Shown here: piece by piece, positions 33,574-43,132 of the stretch
How the letters are laid out: every line of letters starts with the position of its first letter
How positions within the stretch are numbered: position 1 is the stretch's first letter
Assembly (NCBI RefSeq): GCF_015221875.1
Contig: NZ_JACYGY010000001.1
Coordinates: forward strand, 1,798,001 to 1,862,000
Direction of reading: 5' to 3'
From: Dyadobacter subterraneus
GTDB taxonomy: Bacteria > Bacteroidota > Bacteroidia > Cytophagales > Spirosomataceae
Length of the DNA: 64,000 bases
The notes under the pieces: generated by a model
Databases searched by the model: none
The model's input: the letters and a program-made list of their open reading frames with translations, nothing else
What the model was told of the DNA's origin: nothing
Position numbers and translations under genes: made by a program

Positions 33574-35424
33574 CTATTCAATACTCAGTCTTTTGCTTCC
33601 TGTAACTTTTAAGCCCGTTTTGGGCATATTTTCAGTTTTAATATTTTTTCCCAATACGTCACCGGACATTTTTGTGTTCGTAATTTCCACCTGAGAACAT
33701 CCATTGAAATAAAACATTTTTTTGTTGTCAGATTCTGCGGGCAGCGTATTGCTTCTAATGATCGTATTTCGGCTAAAAATAAGTCCCTGGGTACTTTTGG
33801 CATAAAGTACAGGAAAGTCAAATGTCGTAAAAACATTATTTTCAATCCTGATATTGGAATGAACCGGTTTTTTGAAATCTGCGATTTTATTTGACGGATT
33901 TATTCCAATCACCGCATTTCCGGGACCTCCCTGATAGGCGCAGTCAATAAACTGATTATTCCGGATCGTCACATCCCGCACAGGACCAGACTCATACCAA
34001 CCCTCAGCATCCGCTTCAATCAGGATTGCGCTCATACCTGTCCGATAAAAAATGTTGCTTTCTACCACTGCTTTTCGTGGAGTCGTAAGCAAGATTCCTC
34101 TTGTATTGGTTCTGGTGAAATAATTATTTTTGATAAAAACCTGTGGAGTCCAGGTCATATTTTCCACACAATCATGGGCTTCAAGTCCAGCTGGTACCAC
34201 ACTTTGAAATGTTAAAATAATGTCCCGGTCATTAACACGCTCCACTGTTTTAACAATTCCTTTTTCAAAACGGATCATTGTTGCAGCGTGAACAAACGCC
34301 ACAGTATCACCAGTGGAAAAAGCATTGAAGCCGTAACTTTGTCCATGCATAAAACGCAGTTTCAACCTGTTTTTATTGATTTTTTCAATCATACGGAGAT
34401 TGGTTCCGTGTATATTAATCGGGTCGTCATGTGCTCCGGAAAATTTACAATCCTCAACTGTGATTTGCCCGCGACAACCTGAAAAATGCATAAAATCAGC
34501 TGAGGAGGCAATTATGCGTTTGGTTTCTTCTCTCGGAGCACAAGTCACGCGGTGCATCGTAATGTTTTCTGTATACTGGCTCACAATCCCAAGTCCGTGC
34601 ATATAATGCATTCCAACATCTTCCAGCTTAATATTTTTGCTTTGAAGTATTAACATTCCAACCTGGTCTCTTATAATATCGCGAACGGTCAAAATATTTC
34701 CCTGCTTAGGCTTAAAATCAGAAGGTGTATCAAAATGAACCAGATTGGGACGCAATTCCGTAGCCTTACTATTGTTTAAAATTTTCCAGTCGCTGTAACG
34801 CATTGTTTTCATGGTCGTATCGAATTCCACACCATGAAAATGAGTGGTTTTCCAGCCTTCACCATGCCAGATAAGTTGCCCGTTGCTGATGGAATATTTT
34901 GCATCCGGATGAATTTCAAGGTCAACACCCTGAGCACTAACTTTCACATAGCGCATCTCGGACATGGTAGGTCTTTCAAAATCAACATGAATATTTTGAA
35001 GTATCACATTTTCGCATTGATCTAAAACAATGGTCGTCATTTTTCCATGGAAAATGAAAAGTGAGCCATTACCATCTATGGTCAGGTTTTTTGCGTTTTT
35101 GAAAAGCATTCCGATGGTTTTTATTTTGGTAGAATCTTCTTCTTCGGTTGAAGTATTTGATACAAAATATTTTGCTCTTATCGCGCCATCCGGCCAGAAA
35201 TCGTAACGACCTTTTGGAAATATCAACTTTGTACTGTGCCGGGTAATAGCTTCATCAATTATTTTCTGGATCCGGGGTGTAATATTCTCATAAGTATCCG
35301 GCTTTACCCCAAAATCTGAAATTGAAATTGTCTGACTGTAAGTAAGTTGATGAGTAAATAAAAATGAAATCAGTAATGCAGCTGATCGTATTAATCTAGA
35401 AAAGAGAGGCATAGAAAAAGGCAA
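33574..35424 (-). CDS. GH110 alpha-1,3-galactosidase-like beta-helix enzyme
   Basis: This 616-residue secreted right-handed beta-helix protein has a signal peptide ending THQLTYSQ. A second in-frame ATG at 35412 may be the real start. The pectate-lyase-like N-terminus (SISDFGVKPDTYENIT) leads to stacked parallel strands with N-x-I/V repeats (NLTIDGNGSLFIF, NVILQNIHVDF, RDVTIRNNQFID). The central motif SADFMHFSGCRGQITVEDC and SGAHDDPINIHGT, with a paired Asp, is characteristic of GH110. Known GH110 enzymes remove terminal alpha-1,3-galactose, for example from blood-group B or linear B antigens and algal glycans. The exact substrate is inferred only. Confidence 0.82.
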   Translation of the reverse strand: MPFSMPLFSRLIRSAALLISFLFTHQLTYSQTISISDFGVKPDTYENITPRIQKIIDEAITRHSTKLIFPKGRYDFWPDGAIRAKYFVSNTSTEEEDSTKIKTIGMLFKNAKNLTIDGNGSLFIFHGKMTTIVLDQCENVILQNIHVDFERPTMSEMRYVKVSAQGVDLEIHPDAKYSISNGQLIWHGEGWKTTHFHGVEFDTTMKTMRYSDWKILNNSKATELRPNLVHFDTPSDFKPKQGNILTVRDIIRDQVGMLILQSKNIKLEDVGMHYMHGLGIVSQYTENITMHRVTCAPREETKRIIASSADFMHFSGCRGQITVEDCKFSGAHDDPINIHGTNLRMIEKINKNRLKLRFMHGQSYGFNAFSTGDTVAFVHAATMIRFEKGIVKTVERVNDRDIILTFQSVVPAGLEAHDCVENMTWTPQVFIKNNYFTRTNTRGILLTTPRKAVVESNIFYRTGMSAILIEADAEGWYESGPVRDVTIRNNQFIDCAYQGGPGNAVIGINPSNKIADFKKPVHSNIRIENNVFTTFDFPVLYAKSTQGLIFSRNTIIRSNTLPAESDNKKMFYFNGCSQVEITNTKMSGDVLGKNIKTENMPKTGLKVTGSKRLSIE

Positions 35425-35661
35425 ATTGAATCTTTAATTGATACACAAATAAAGTAAGCGGTTATGTGTAGCATTTTACCGCAAATTCATAAAATTTATC
35501 ATAAGTGGAATAACTTTTCAAATTGAAATAAGATGATATGATGTGAAAATACCGCAAATAATATCCTCTGCCAAAAGCAGATAACTGGTACAATTTTTAG
35601 TTTCAATACATCTTTCGAATTGATTTATTAAAAATAAGGTAGAAACTTAAAAGCCAAAAAG

Positions 35662-35979
35662 ATGGCAACTGAAACGAAAACCAAAAAGAAACCTGCCGCT
35701 AAAAAATGGTCAGGAAAAGTTACAGAGACCAGCGATGCACTGGATTTGGACAAAGATATTTTTGAGTCAAAAGATCCTTCAAAAATTGCTGCATCGTTAA
35801 AACATTCGGCGGAAAAAAGCCAGCGTAAAAAATCGTCTCCATACCGTTCAGCCATGTCCATGCTGACTTTTTATGTCAATCGCGCAGGTAAAAATCTGGA
35901 TGCCTCGCAAAAGAAAATACTGGAAGATGCCAAAGATGAATTGAGAAAATTATTTGACAGAAAACCCGTTCATGCATGA
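35662..35979 (+). CDS. DUF3175 protein
   Basis: This 105-residue basic protein is of the DUF3175 family. It has KWSGKVTETSDALDLDKDIF, the SLKHSAEKSQRKKSSPYRSAMSMLTF core and NRAGKNLDASQKKILEDAK. The Lys-rich start (TKTKKKPAAKK) could bind nucleic acid. There is no signal peptide. The function is unknown. The gene is isolated, with a sizable AT-rich gap upstream. Confidence 0.88.
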   Translation: MATETKTKKKPAAKKWSGKVTETSDALDLDKDIFESKDPSKIAASLKHSAEKSQRKKSSPYRSAMSMLTFYVNRAGKNLDASQKKILEDAKDELRKLFDRKPVHA

Positions 35980-36109
35980 TTGCAGGACGAAGCAGTCATC
36001 TTGCTGATAATCATACTTTCCTAAGCTGTTTCCGGATAATAGCTAAACGCTAATAGCCAAAAGCTATGAATATTTGGTAAATTGAGTTCTTAATCAGCAA
36101 ATACAACTT

Positions 36110-36952
36110 ATGAATATTATCAAAGCAAGTGAAATTAAGCCACTTTCGATAACCGGAGATACGGTAATTATTGACGCCAGAGGTGGCGCGGATGCAGAAG
36201 ATCGGTTTGAAAATGAACACTTAGAAGGTGCTCTTTTTGTAAATCTTGAAACAGATTTATCAGAAAAACCGGAAGATGCAGCTGTTGGCGGTCGCCATCC
36301 TTTACCGGAAGCAGTTAAGTTTGGAGAATTTCTGGGTACGCTGGGTATCACGCCCTCTACAAGAGTAATTGTGTACGATGATAAAAGAGGAGCAATGGCT
36401 GCCGCCCGTTTCTGGTGGATGATGAAGGCAATCGGACATAAGGAAATTTATGTAGTAAGTGGTGGATTGGAAGCACTTAAAAAAGAAGGTTTGAATATCA
36501 CCGATGAGACGGAAACTTTGCTTACAGAATTTCCTCCTTATCCCGTAGAAAACTGGATTTCACCTGTTGCCAATATAGCAAAAGTAGCCGAAGCCGCTGC
36601 AAGTGAAGATTATGTAGTGATTGACGTGCGTGAAAATTTCAGATACCGCGGAGAAAGTGAACCTATTGATTTGGTAGCCGGTCATATTCCTGGTGCTATC
36701 AATATTCCTTATATAGAAAATATGGATGCCGAGGGAAATTTTCTTTCTTCCGATGAATTAAGAGAAAAATACAAAGCTGCTTTGGGCGAACAAAACCCTG
36801 AAAATATAATTGTCCACTGCGGCTCGGGCGTTACTGCTTGCCATACACTTTTAGCTTTGGAAGAAGCAGGAATTCAAGGAGCAGAACTTTATGTTGGTTC
36901 GTGGAGCGAGTGGTCGAGAAATGACAGACCTGTCGCTACCGGCGATTTGTGA
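36110..36952 (+). CDS. sseA: 3-Mercaptopyruvate sulfurtransferase-like, two rhodanese domains
   Basis: This 280-residue protein has two rhodanese domains. The first (about 1-135) is inactive, with DD in VIVYDDKRGA in place of the Cys loop. The second (about 150-278) is catalytic, with Cys237 in the loop HCGSGVTACH. The CGSGVTA loop is the mercaptopyruvate sulfurtransferase (SseA) type, unlike CRxGxxR of thiosulfate sulfurtransferases. It transfers sulfur from 3-mercaptopyruvate to thiols or cyanide in the cytosol. It has no signal peptide and is apparently a single gene. Confidence 0.9.
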   Translation: MNIIKASEIKPLSITGDTVIIDARGGADAEDRFENEHLEGALFVNLETDLSEKPEDAAVGGRHPLPEAVKFGEFLGTLGITPSTRVIVYDDKRGAMAAARFWWMMKAIGHKEIYVVSGGLEALKKEGLNITDETETLLTEFPPYPVENWISPVANIAKVAEAAASEDYVVIDVRENFRYRGESEPIDLVAGHIPGAINIPYIENMDAEGNFLSSDELREKYKAALGEQNPENIIVHCGSGVTACHTLLALEEAGIQGAELYVGSWSEWSRNDRPVATGDL

Positions 36953-36969
36953 TAACCTTTTAAATATTG

Positions 36970-37012
36970 AAATCCCTGATTTGAGTGTAAAACTTGAATC
37001 AGGGATTTTATT
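36970..37012. terminator. Bidirectional terminator between sseA and hemoglobin genes
   Basis: AAATCCCTGATT (36970-36981) pairs with AATCAGGGATTT (36997-37008) with T-rich flanks. It overlaps the stop codon of the convergent gene. Confidence 0.85.
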
Positions 37013-37484
37013 TTGGTACATAAGGTCCGCCTGTTTCTCCCCATCCCCAAACCGGCATCGGCTCAGAATCATTTAGGGGATTTTCTGTTTCCTTTGAATT
37101 AATGACTGCAATTCGGCTTCCCCATTCGAGATATCCAACAAGTGCGGAGCGGAATTCCGGATCATCTGCAAGATTTACCTCGTCGCAACTTTCCAACAAC
37201 AAAGCAATCCACCTCTTTCTTTTCGGTTCGTCCAGCATTTTCCCCAAATGATGCGCTATCATTTTATAATGACTTCCCTGATCTTCCTCAGAGTAAAGTT
37301 TTGGTCCGCCAAAAACTTCACCGATAAAATGCGCTACATGTTTACTGTGATCACCGGACATATTTTTGAAGACCGGATATAACAAATCGTCCTGAAATAC
37401 TTTGTCGTAAAATACCTGGGTTAATTTTTCCAGCGCCTCGTTGCCGCCTGCCCATTCGTAAAGTGTGGGGATTTTCTTTTCCAT
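37008..37484 (-). CDS. Group II truncated hemoglobin
   Basis: This 158-residue cytosolic protein is a 2/2 hemoglobin, probably of group II (TrHbO-like). It has LYEWAGGNEALEKLTQVFYDKVFQDD for the A/B helix region, FKNMSGDHSKHVAHFIGEVFGGP for the E helix, and HYKMIAHHLG with the probable proximal His. The Trp in WIALLLESCDEV is a usual group II G-helix feature. The last 35 residues (NSKETENPLNDSEPMPVWGWGETGGPYVPK region) extend past the globin. Roles in oxygen chemistry or detoxification of nitric oxide and peroxide are proposed for the family. Confidence 0.88.
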   Translation of the reverse strand: MEKKIPTLYEWAGGNEALEKLTQVFYDKVFQDDLLYPVFKNMSGDHSKHVAHFIGEVFGGPKLYSEEDQGSHYKMIAHHLGKMLDEPKRKRWIALLLESCDEVNLADDPEFRSALVGYLEWGSRIAVINSKETENPLNDSEPMPVWGWGETGGPYVPK

Positions 37485-37833
37485 TTCTCAAAATTAATTT
37501 TAACATAAACTTACTGAATTCATATGTTTCTATATCTCTGACAGTCATTAATTTAAATAAAAATAATAAAGCATTTATGGGGATAGAAAATTTTCTATCT
37601 CATTAAGGCCAAACATAACAATTGATGTTATTTTTATTTGGCGGAATAAATTTTGGGATAAATTGACAATTACATAATTATACTAATGTTTAATATTATT
37701 TATCCAAATATATTAAAATGAAATTCGATATTATTGAAATTATAATAATGATGTCAGTAAATTGTGAAAGGAATTTTCAATCAATATGAATATTATTAAC
37801 CTAACTAATTTTCACTCTTAATCCGTCCGTTTA
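37485..37833. other. 349-base AT-rich intergenic region
   Basis: It is the divergent region between the hemoglobin gene and the M20 amidohydrolase pair and should contain both promoters. I see very AT-rich tracts but no gene, clear hairpin or repeat. Confidence 0.5.
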
Positions 37834-39495
37834 ATGAAGAAAAATGTATACGCATTTTCAAAGTATAAGTGCCTGCTTGCAAAGGGAATCTGCTTTGCCG
37901 GTACACTGGCTGTTATGTCGGGTAATGTAATGGCGCAGACCAAAATGACGCCTGCAAAAATTGATGCGCTGAAAACGGAATTGACCAAGGAAATTGAAGC
38001 CAACAAAAAGTTTTCACAGGAGATGGTGGATATGGTTTTCAGTTTTGGTGAACTTGGATTTCAGGAAACAGAAACATCAAAATACCTGACGGATATTTTG
38101 AAGAAAAATGGATTTACCATAGAAATGGGCATAGCCGGAATGCCAACAGCTTGGACGGCAAAATGGGGTTCGGGAAAACCGGTTATTGCTATTGGTAGTG
38201 ATATAGATTGTATTCCAAAGGCTTCCCAAAAACCAGGCGTTTCTTATCATGATCCAATTGTAGAGGGCGCTCCCGGACATGGAGAAGGCCATAATTCCGG
38301 ACAGCCCTTAAATATTACGGCAGTTCTTGCTTTGAAAAAAGTAATGGAACGGGAAAAAATTCCAGGAACCATTATGCTATGGCCCGGCGTTGCGGAAGAG
38401 CAATTAGGATCCAAAGCCTATTACATCAGAGATGGATTTTTCAAAGATGTTGACGCTTGTATTTTTACGCACGTTGCCAGCAATTTAGGTACCGCATATG
38501 GCGATCCGGGAATGGTGGGGATGATTTCTGTTAAGTTTAGTTTTGAAGGACAGGCTGCTCACGCAGGTGGTGCGCCATGGCGTGGAAAAAGTGCGTTGGA
38601 TGCAGTGGAATTGATGAATGTTGGCTGGAATTATCACCGCGAACACATGGAACCATCGCAGCGCTCGCATTATGTGATTACGGATGGCGGAGATCAGCCA
38701 AATGTGGTTCCTTCCAAGGCGGCGGTTTGGTACTATTTCCGGGAACGGACCTATCCTAAAATCATGGATATGTATAAAGATGGGCTCAGAATTGCAGAAG
38801 GTGCGGCGAAAATGACGGATACAAAAATGACTTACGAAGTTTTGGGAAGTGCCTGGCCAGGACATTTCAACCAGCCAATTGCCGAAGCGGCGTATGAAAA
38901 TATCAAAGCGGTAGGTTTGCCAAAATGGAGTGAAGAAGATCAGATTCTGGCCAAAGCGGCTCAAAAAGAAGTAAATAGCCCGATTGCGGAAGGTTCGGGG
39001 TTAAGCACAACATTAAGTCCGCTTGGAAAGCCGACAGCCGTTCCATCTGGTTTCTCTGGCGGTTCCGATGATATCGCAGACATTTCCTGGAACGTGCCTA
39101 CGATTGTTCTGGGTTACCCTTCAAACATTCCCGGATTACCTGGTCATCATTGGGCTGACGCAATTGCTATGGCAACGCCGATTGCGCATAAAGGTGTAAC
39201 AGCTGGCGCCAAAGCGGAAGCGATGACTTTGCTTGATCTTTTTGTAAAACCGGAAATTTTGAAAAATGCCTGGACGTATTTTAAAGACGTACAAACGAAG
39301 GATACCAAGTACATTCCGTTGGTTTCAGCAACGGACAAACCTGCGATTTATCTGAATAAAAGGATTATGGAAGAATTTCGTCCTCAGATGAAAAAATTCT
39401 ATTACGATCCTTCCAAATATGCTACTTACATGGAACAGCTTGGGATAAAATATCCGACCGTTCGTGATGTGAAAACACCCAATGTTGGGAAATAA
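37834..39495 (+). CDS. Exported M20-family amidohydrolase (AbgB-like), copy 1
   Basis: This 553-residue M20/PaaJ-type metallopeptidase has an N-terminal signal-like region (residues 1-34, ...TLAVMSGNVMAQ). The catalytic domain has GSDIDCIPKASQ, the metal site around GHGEGHNSG, GVAEEQLGSK with the catalytic Glu, and CIFTHVASN. The dimerisation domain insert lies near HAGGAPWRGKSALDAVELMN. The motif GGSDDIADISWN is shared with the AbgB branch of p-aminobenzoyl-glutamate hydrolases. It likely cleaves an N-acyl or amide bond in the periplasm. Its neighbour is a close paralogue 33 bases downstream on the same strand. Confidence 0.87.
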   Translation: MKKNVYAFSKYKCLLAKGICFAGTLAVMSGNVMAQTKMTPAKIDALKTELTKEIEANKKFSQEMVDMVFSFGELGFQETETSKYLTDILKKNGFTIEMGIAGMPTAWTAKWGSGKPVIAIGSDIDCIPKASQKPGVSYHDPIVEGAPGHGEGHNSGQPLNITAVLALKKVMEREKIPGTIMLWPGVAEEQLGSKAYYIRDGFFKDVDACIFTHVASNLGTAYGDPGMVGMISVKFSFEGQAAHAGGAPWRGKSALDAVELMNVGWNYHREHMEPSQRSHYVITDGGDQPNVVPSKAAVWYYFRERTYPKIMDMYKDGLRIAEGAAKMTDTKMTYEVLGSAWPGHFNQPIAEAAYENIKAVGLPKWSEEDQILAKAAQKEVNSPIAEGSGLSTTLSPLGKPTAVPSGFSGGSDDIADISWNVPTIVLGYPSNIPGLPGHHWADAIAMATPIAHKGVTAGAKAEAMTLLDLFVKPEILKNAWTYFKDVQTKDTKYIPLVSATDKPAIYLNKRIMEEFRPQMKKFYYDPSKYATYMEQLGIKYPTVRDVKTPNVGK

Positions 39496-39528
39496 AACAG
39501 ACTATTCTACTCACTTTAAAACACGGTT

Positions 39529-41193
39529 ATGAAAACAGATTTTGCTTCCTTCCATGCTCATAAATTACTGCGTTTTGGTATCGGTTGCTTGGTGAGTTCG
39601 TTTCTGACTTCGCCGTCGGAGGCTCAGACAAAGATGACACCGGCAAAAATTGACGCACTAAAAACGGAGCTGACCAAAGAAATTGATAAGCAGCAAAAAA
39701 TGACGCAGGAGATGGTAGACATGGTATTCAGTTTCGGAGAACTTGGTTTTCAGGAAACGGAAACATCAAAATACCTGACTGATATTTTGCAAAAGAACGG
39801 TTTTACAATTGAACACGGAATTTCCGGAATACCAACTGCCTGGACTGCAAAATGGGGTTCAGGAAAACCGGTGATCGCGGTTGGAAGTGATATAGATTGT
39901 ATTCCAAAAGCATCTCAAAAACCTGGTGTTTCTTATCATGACCCGATTATTGAAGGTGCGCCTGGTCATGGAGAAGGTCATAATTCCGGTGAACCGTTAA
40001 ACATTACTGCGGTTTTGGCTTTGAAAAAAATAATGGAACGTGAGAAAATTCCGGGGACTATCATGCTTTGGCCAGGTGTTGCGGAGGAATTGGTTGGTAC
40101 GAAAGCCTATTTCATTCGTGATGGTTATTTCAAAGATGTCGACGCTTGTATTTTCACACACGTTGGAAATAACATGACGGTTTCCTATGGTGATGCCGGG
40201 AATAATGGTCTGGTTTCCGTTTTGTTCAAATTTGAAGGACAGGCGGCTCACGCCGGTGGTGCGCCATGGCGTGGGAAAAGTGCTTTGGATGCGGTTGAAT
40301 TGATGAATATTGGCTGGAATTATCACCGCGAGCATATGGAAACCACGCAGCGTTCACATTATGTTATAAAAGATGGTGGCGATCAGCCAAATGTGGTACC
40401 TTCCAAAGCTTCGGTGTGGTATTATTTCCGTGAAAGATCTTATCCGAGAATTATGCAGAATTATAAAGACGGAATAAGAATTGCCGAAGGAGCCGCAATG
40501 ATGACAGATACCAAAATGACCTACGAAGTGTACGGAAGTGCGTGGCCGGGACATTTCAACAAAGCGATTGCGGAAACAATGTATGAAAATATCAAGGCCG
40601 TAGGTTTGCCAAAGTGGAGTGAAGAAGATCAGATTCTGGCAAAAGCTGCACAAAAAGAACAGGGAAATAGTGAAGGCGGATCAGCGGAAACGAAAGGATT
40701 GGCTACAACGTTGGCTGCTTTGATCAAACCAATTCCGATCACAGATCCGGGAAGCGGCGGTTCGGATGATATCGCTGATATTTCCTGGAATCTGCCGACA
40801 GTTGTTTTGCGATATCCTGCCAACATTCCTGGTTTGCCTGGGCATCACTGGTCTAATGCAATTGCGATGGCAACGCCGATTGCGCATAAAGGCGTAACAG
40901 CCGGAGCGAAAGTGGAAGCGATGACTTTGCTGGATATGTTTGTGAAACCGGAAGTAATTAAAAACGCAAAAGCATATTTCACAGATGTCCAAACAAAAGA
41001 TGTGAAATACGAAGCGATCATTTCAAAAACCGACAAACCAGCCATTCGCCTGAATGAAAAGATTATGGAAGAATTTCGTCCAGAGATGAAAAAATACTAT
41101 TACGATCCATCCAAATTCGCTACGTATCTTGAACAGCTTGGAATTAAATATCCAACAGTAAAAGAAACAAAAAGCGGAGGAACGGGGGAATAA
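39529..41193 (+). CDS. Exported M20-family amidohydrolase, copy 2
   Basis: This 554-residue paralogue of the preceding gene is almost identical in the catalytic motifs (GHGEGHNSG, VAEELVGTKAYF, HAGGAPWRGK, GGSDDIADISWN). It differs mostly in the signal region (ends SPSEAQT), in residues about 205-220 and in a variable loop near residues 390-410 (QGNSEGGSAETKGLA). The two lie in tandem with 33 bases between them and are probably one transcript. Retention of both with divergent loop regions suggests that substrate range differs between them. Confidence 0.87.
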   Translation: MKTDFASFHAHKLLRFGIGCLVSSFLTSPSEAQTKMTPAKIDALKTELTKEIDKQQKMTQEMVDMVFSFGELGFQETETSKYLTDILQKNGFTIEHGISGIPTAWTAKWGSGKPVIAVGSDIDCIPKASQKPGVSYHDPIIEGAPGHGEGHNSGEPLNITAVLALKKIMEREKIPGTIMLWPGVAEELVGTKAYFIRDGYFKDVDACIFTHVGNNMTVSYGDAGNNGLVSVLFKFEGQAAHAGGAPWRGKSALDAVELMNIGWNYHREHMETTQRSHYVIKDGGDQPNVVPSKASVWYYFRERSYPRIMQNYKDGIRIAEGAAMMTDTKMTYEVYGSAWPGHFNKAIAETMYENIKAVGLPKWSEEDQILAKAAQKEQGNSEGGSAETKGLATTLAALIKPIPITDPGSGGSDDIADISWNLPTVVLRYPANIPGLPGHHWSNAIAMATPIAHKGVTAGAKVEAMTLLDMFVKPEVIKNAKAYFTDVQTKDVKYEAIISKTDKPAIRLNEKIMEEFRPEMKKYYYDPSKFATYLEQLGIKYPTVKETKSGGTGE

Positions 41194-41208
41194 CTTCGGT
41201 TTTCGGCA

Positions 41209-41246
41209 ATCGGCTGTCAGCATTACGCTAGCAGCTGATTGTCGAA
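41209..41246 (+). terminator. Weak hairpin after the amidohydrolase pair
   Basis: CAATCGGCTG pairs with CAGCTGATTG with one mismatch or G-T pair across a 15-base loop. No clear T tract follows, so its role is uncertain. Confidence 0.35.
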
Positions 41247-41314
41247 TATTTTCTTAAAATTACTTCTTATCCACGAATAGCCGAAAGCTGACCGCCGAAA
41301 GCCGACCGCCCATT

Positions 41315-41941
41315 ATGCTTCAACTAAAATCCGTTTCCCATACCTACAATGGAAATGAAGTTCTGAATTTCAGAGACTGGAATATTCAGCGTGGAGAAAA
41401 CTGGCTTTTGCTTGGGGAATCGGGAAGTGGAAAAACGACGCTTTTGCATATCCTGACTGGGATTATAAAACCTACGAAAGGTCAGGTTATTATTAAGGAA
41501 ACAGATTTGTATAAACTTTCCAGTCGCGAACTGGACCGTTTTCGGGGTAGAAATATCGGTCTGGTTTTTCAACAGCCGCATTTGATCAAAAGTCTGACCT
41601 TGGAAGAAAATCTGAAACTGGCTCAGACTTTTGCAAAACTTCCTGAGGATAAAATGCGAATTGAAGAGGTTTTGACAGAATTAGGAATTGTTCAAAAAAT
41701 GAAAAGTTTTCCATCCGAGTTAAGTCAGGGACAATTGCAGCGCGCTTCTATCGCCAGAGCTGTTTTGAACAAACCGGCCTTACTGATAGCTGATGAACCT
41801 ACTTCGAGTCTGGATAATAAAAATACAAAGGCGGTAATTAATCTGCTTTTGAAACTCTCCGAATCCTCAAATTCAACGTTAATTATTTCTACCCACGACG
41901 ACCGGGTAAAGGAAGCTTTCGCAAAGGAATATGTACTTTAA
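41315..41941 (+). CDS. LolD-like ABC transporter ATP-binding protein
   Basis: This 208-residue ATPase is of the LolD/MacB class. It has Walker A LGESGSGKTT, Q-loop LVFQQPHLIKSLT, signature ELSQGQLQRASIARA, Walker B LLIADEPTSSLD and switch STHDD. The permease starts 6 bases downstream and a small secreted protein 3 bases after that, so these three form one operon. The class moves lipoproteins or lipids, or exports peptides and drugs, through FtsX-type permeases. Substrate unknown. Confidence 0.92.
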   Translation: MLQLKSVSHTYNGNEVLNFRDWNIQRGENWLLLGESGSGKTTLLHILTGIIKPTKGQVIIKETDLYKLSSRELDRFRGRNIGLVFQQPHLIKSLTLEENLKLAQTFAKLPEDKMRIEEVLTELGIVQKMKSFPSELSQGQLQRASIARAVLNKPALLIADEPTSSLDNKNTKAVINLLLKLSESSNSTLIISTHDDRVKEAFAKEYVL

Positions 41942-41947
41942 TTTTAA

Positions 41948-43129
41948 ATGAATCCATTTCAGATAAGTTGGAAAAGCCTGTTATACAATAAGTGGACATT
42001 TTTTCTGAATGTACTGCTTATCGCTTTTGGAACAGGTATCCTGACTTTACTTTTAATCGGAACAACACAGATCGGAGATAAATTGAGAGGGAATGCGAAA
42101 GGAATTGATCTGGTGGTAGGAGCTAAGGGAAGTCCGTTGCAGCTTATTCTGAGTAGTATTTATTTTATTGATTTTCCAACCGGAAATATCTCTTTGGCAG
42201 ACGCGCAGCAACTGGCGAAAAATCCAATGGTCAAACGTGCGGTTCCGTTAGCTTTGGGTGATAATTATTTTGGTTACAGGATTGTGGGTACGGATAGCGG
42301 TTATATCAATTTGTATCAGTTGAAGCTTGCGAGCGGTAAGTTTTGGGAAAAGGATTTTGAAGTGGTTATAGGTTCAGAGGTCGCAAGAAACAGAAAATTG
42401 AAAGTTGGTGATACTTTTCATGGCTCACATGGACTGACTTCCGGCGAAGAGGGCACCCACGAGGGGCGCCCCAACCGGGTCACCGGAATTTTGGAGCCGA
42501 CTGGAAATACGACTGATAATCTTATTCTTACCAATATTTCAACAATCTGGAATATTCATGGAATTGAAGCTGGCGAGCAGAATGATAAAAGAGAAATTAC
42601 TTCTCTTTTGATACAATACAAATCCCGGATGGCGATGATTGTGCTTCCTATGTTTGTCAATAAATCTACATCGATGCAGGCAGCTTCACCGGCAAAAGAA
42701 AGTGCCAGGCTATTTTCCTTAATTGGTGTTGGGGTTGAAACGATGCAATGGTTCGCTGTAAGTCTGATGTTTATTTCGGGTATCAGTGTTTTTGTAAGTT
42801 TGTACAACTACCTGAAAGAGAACATGTATGACATGGCAATTATGCGTGTGATGGGTGCCTCCCAGTTCCGGCTTTTTCTGATTATTATTCTGGAAGGAAT
42901 AATTCTGACAACAATTGGATCGCTGCTAGGTATTATTCTTGGCCATTTTACACTGGAACTCATTGGTCATTTTCAGGATTCGTCGCAGGCAAAACTAACA
43001 GGATTCTTTTTTGTGCCGGATGAATTCTATCTCATTGTCGGAGGATTAATAATCGGGATTTTGGCTTCCATTTTACCCGCTGTTCAGGCTTACAGCACTG
43101 ATATTTCCAAAACTATTTCGAAAGGTTAA
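41948..43129 (+). CDS. FtsX-type ABC permease (LolC/E-like)
   Basis: This 393-residue permease has the FtsX layout: one N-terminal helix (17-42), a periplasmic domain from about 45-250, then three C-terminal helices (about 265-290, 305-335 and 350-375). It ends PAVQAYSTDISKTISKG. The conserved cytoplasmic coupling segment DMAIMRVMGAS precedes the last helices. It is paired with the ATPase upstream and a DUF3299-like protein downstream, a common set in Gram-negatives. Confidence 0.9.
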   Translation: MNPFQISWKSLLYNKWTFFLNVLLIAFGTGILTLLLIGTTQIGDKLRGNAKGIDLVVGAKGSPLQLILSSIYFIDFPTGNISLADAQQLAKNPMVKRAVPLALGDNYFGYRIVGTDSGYINLYQLKLASGKFWEKDFEVVIGSEVARNRKLKVGDTFHGSHGLTSGEEGTHEGRPNRVTGILEPTGNTTDNLILTNISTIWNIHGIEAGEQNDKREITSLLIQYKSRMAMIVLPMFVNKSTSMQAASPAKESARLFSLIGVGVETMQWFAVSLMFISGISVFVSLYNYLKENMYDMAIMRVMGASQFRLFLIIILEGIILTTIGSLLGIILGHFTLELIGHFQDSSQAKLTGFFFVPDEFYLIVGGLIIGILASILPAVQAYSTDISKTISKG

Positions 43130-43132
43130 TTT

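Noticed and set aside
41258..41314. Repeated CCGAAAGC/GACCGCC words before the LolD-like gene
   Set aside because: They may be an intergenic repeat, but there are only two to three short copies, which is not enough to define an element.
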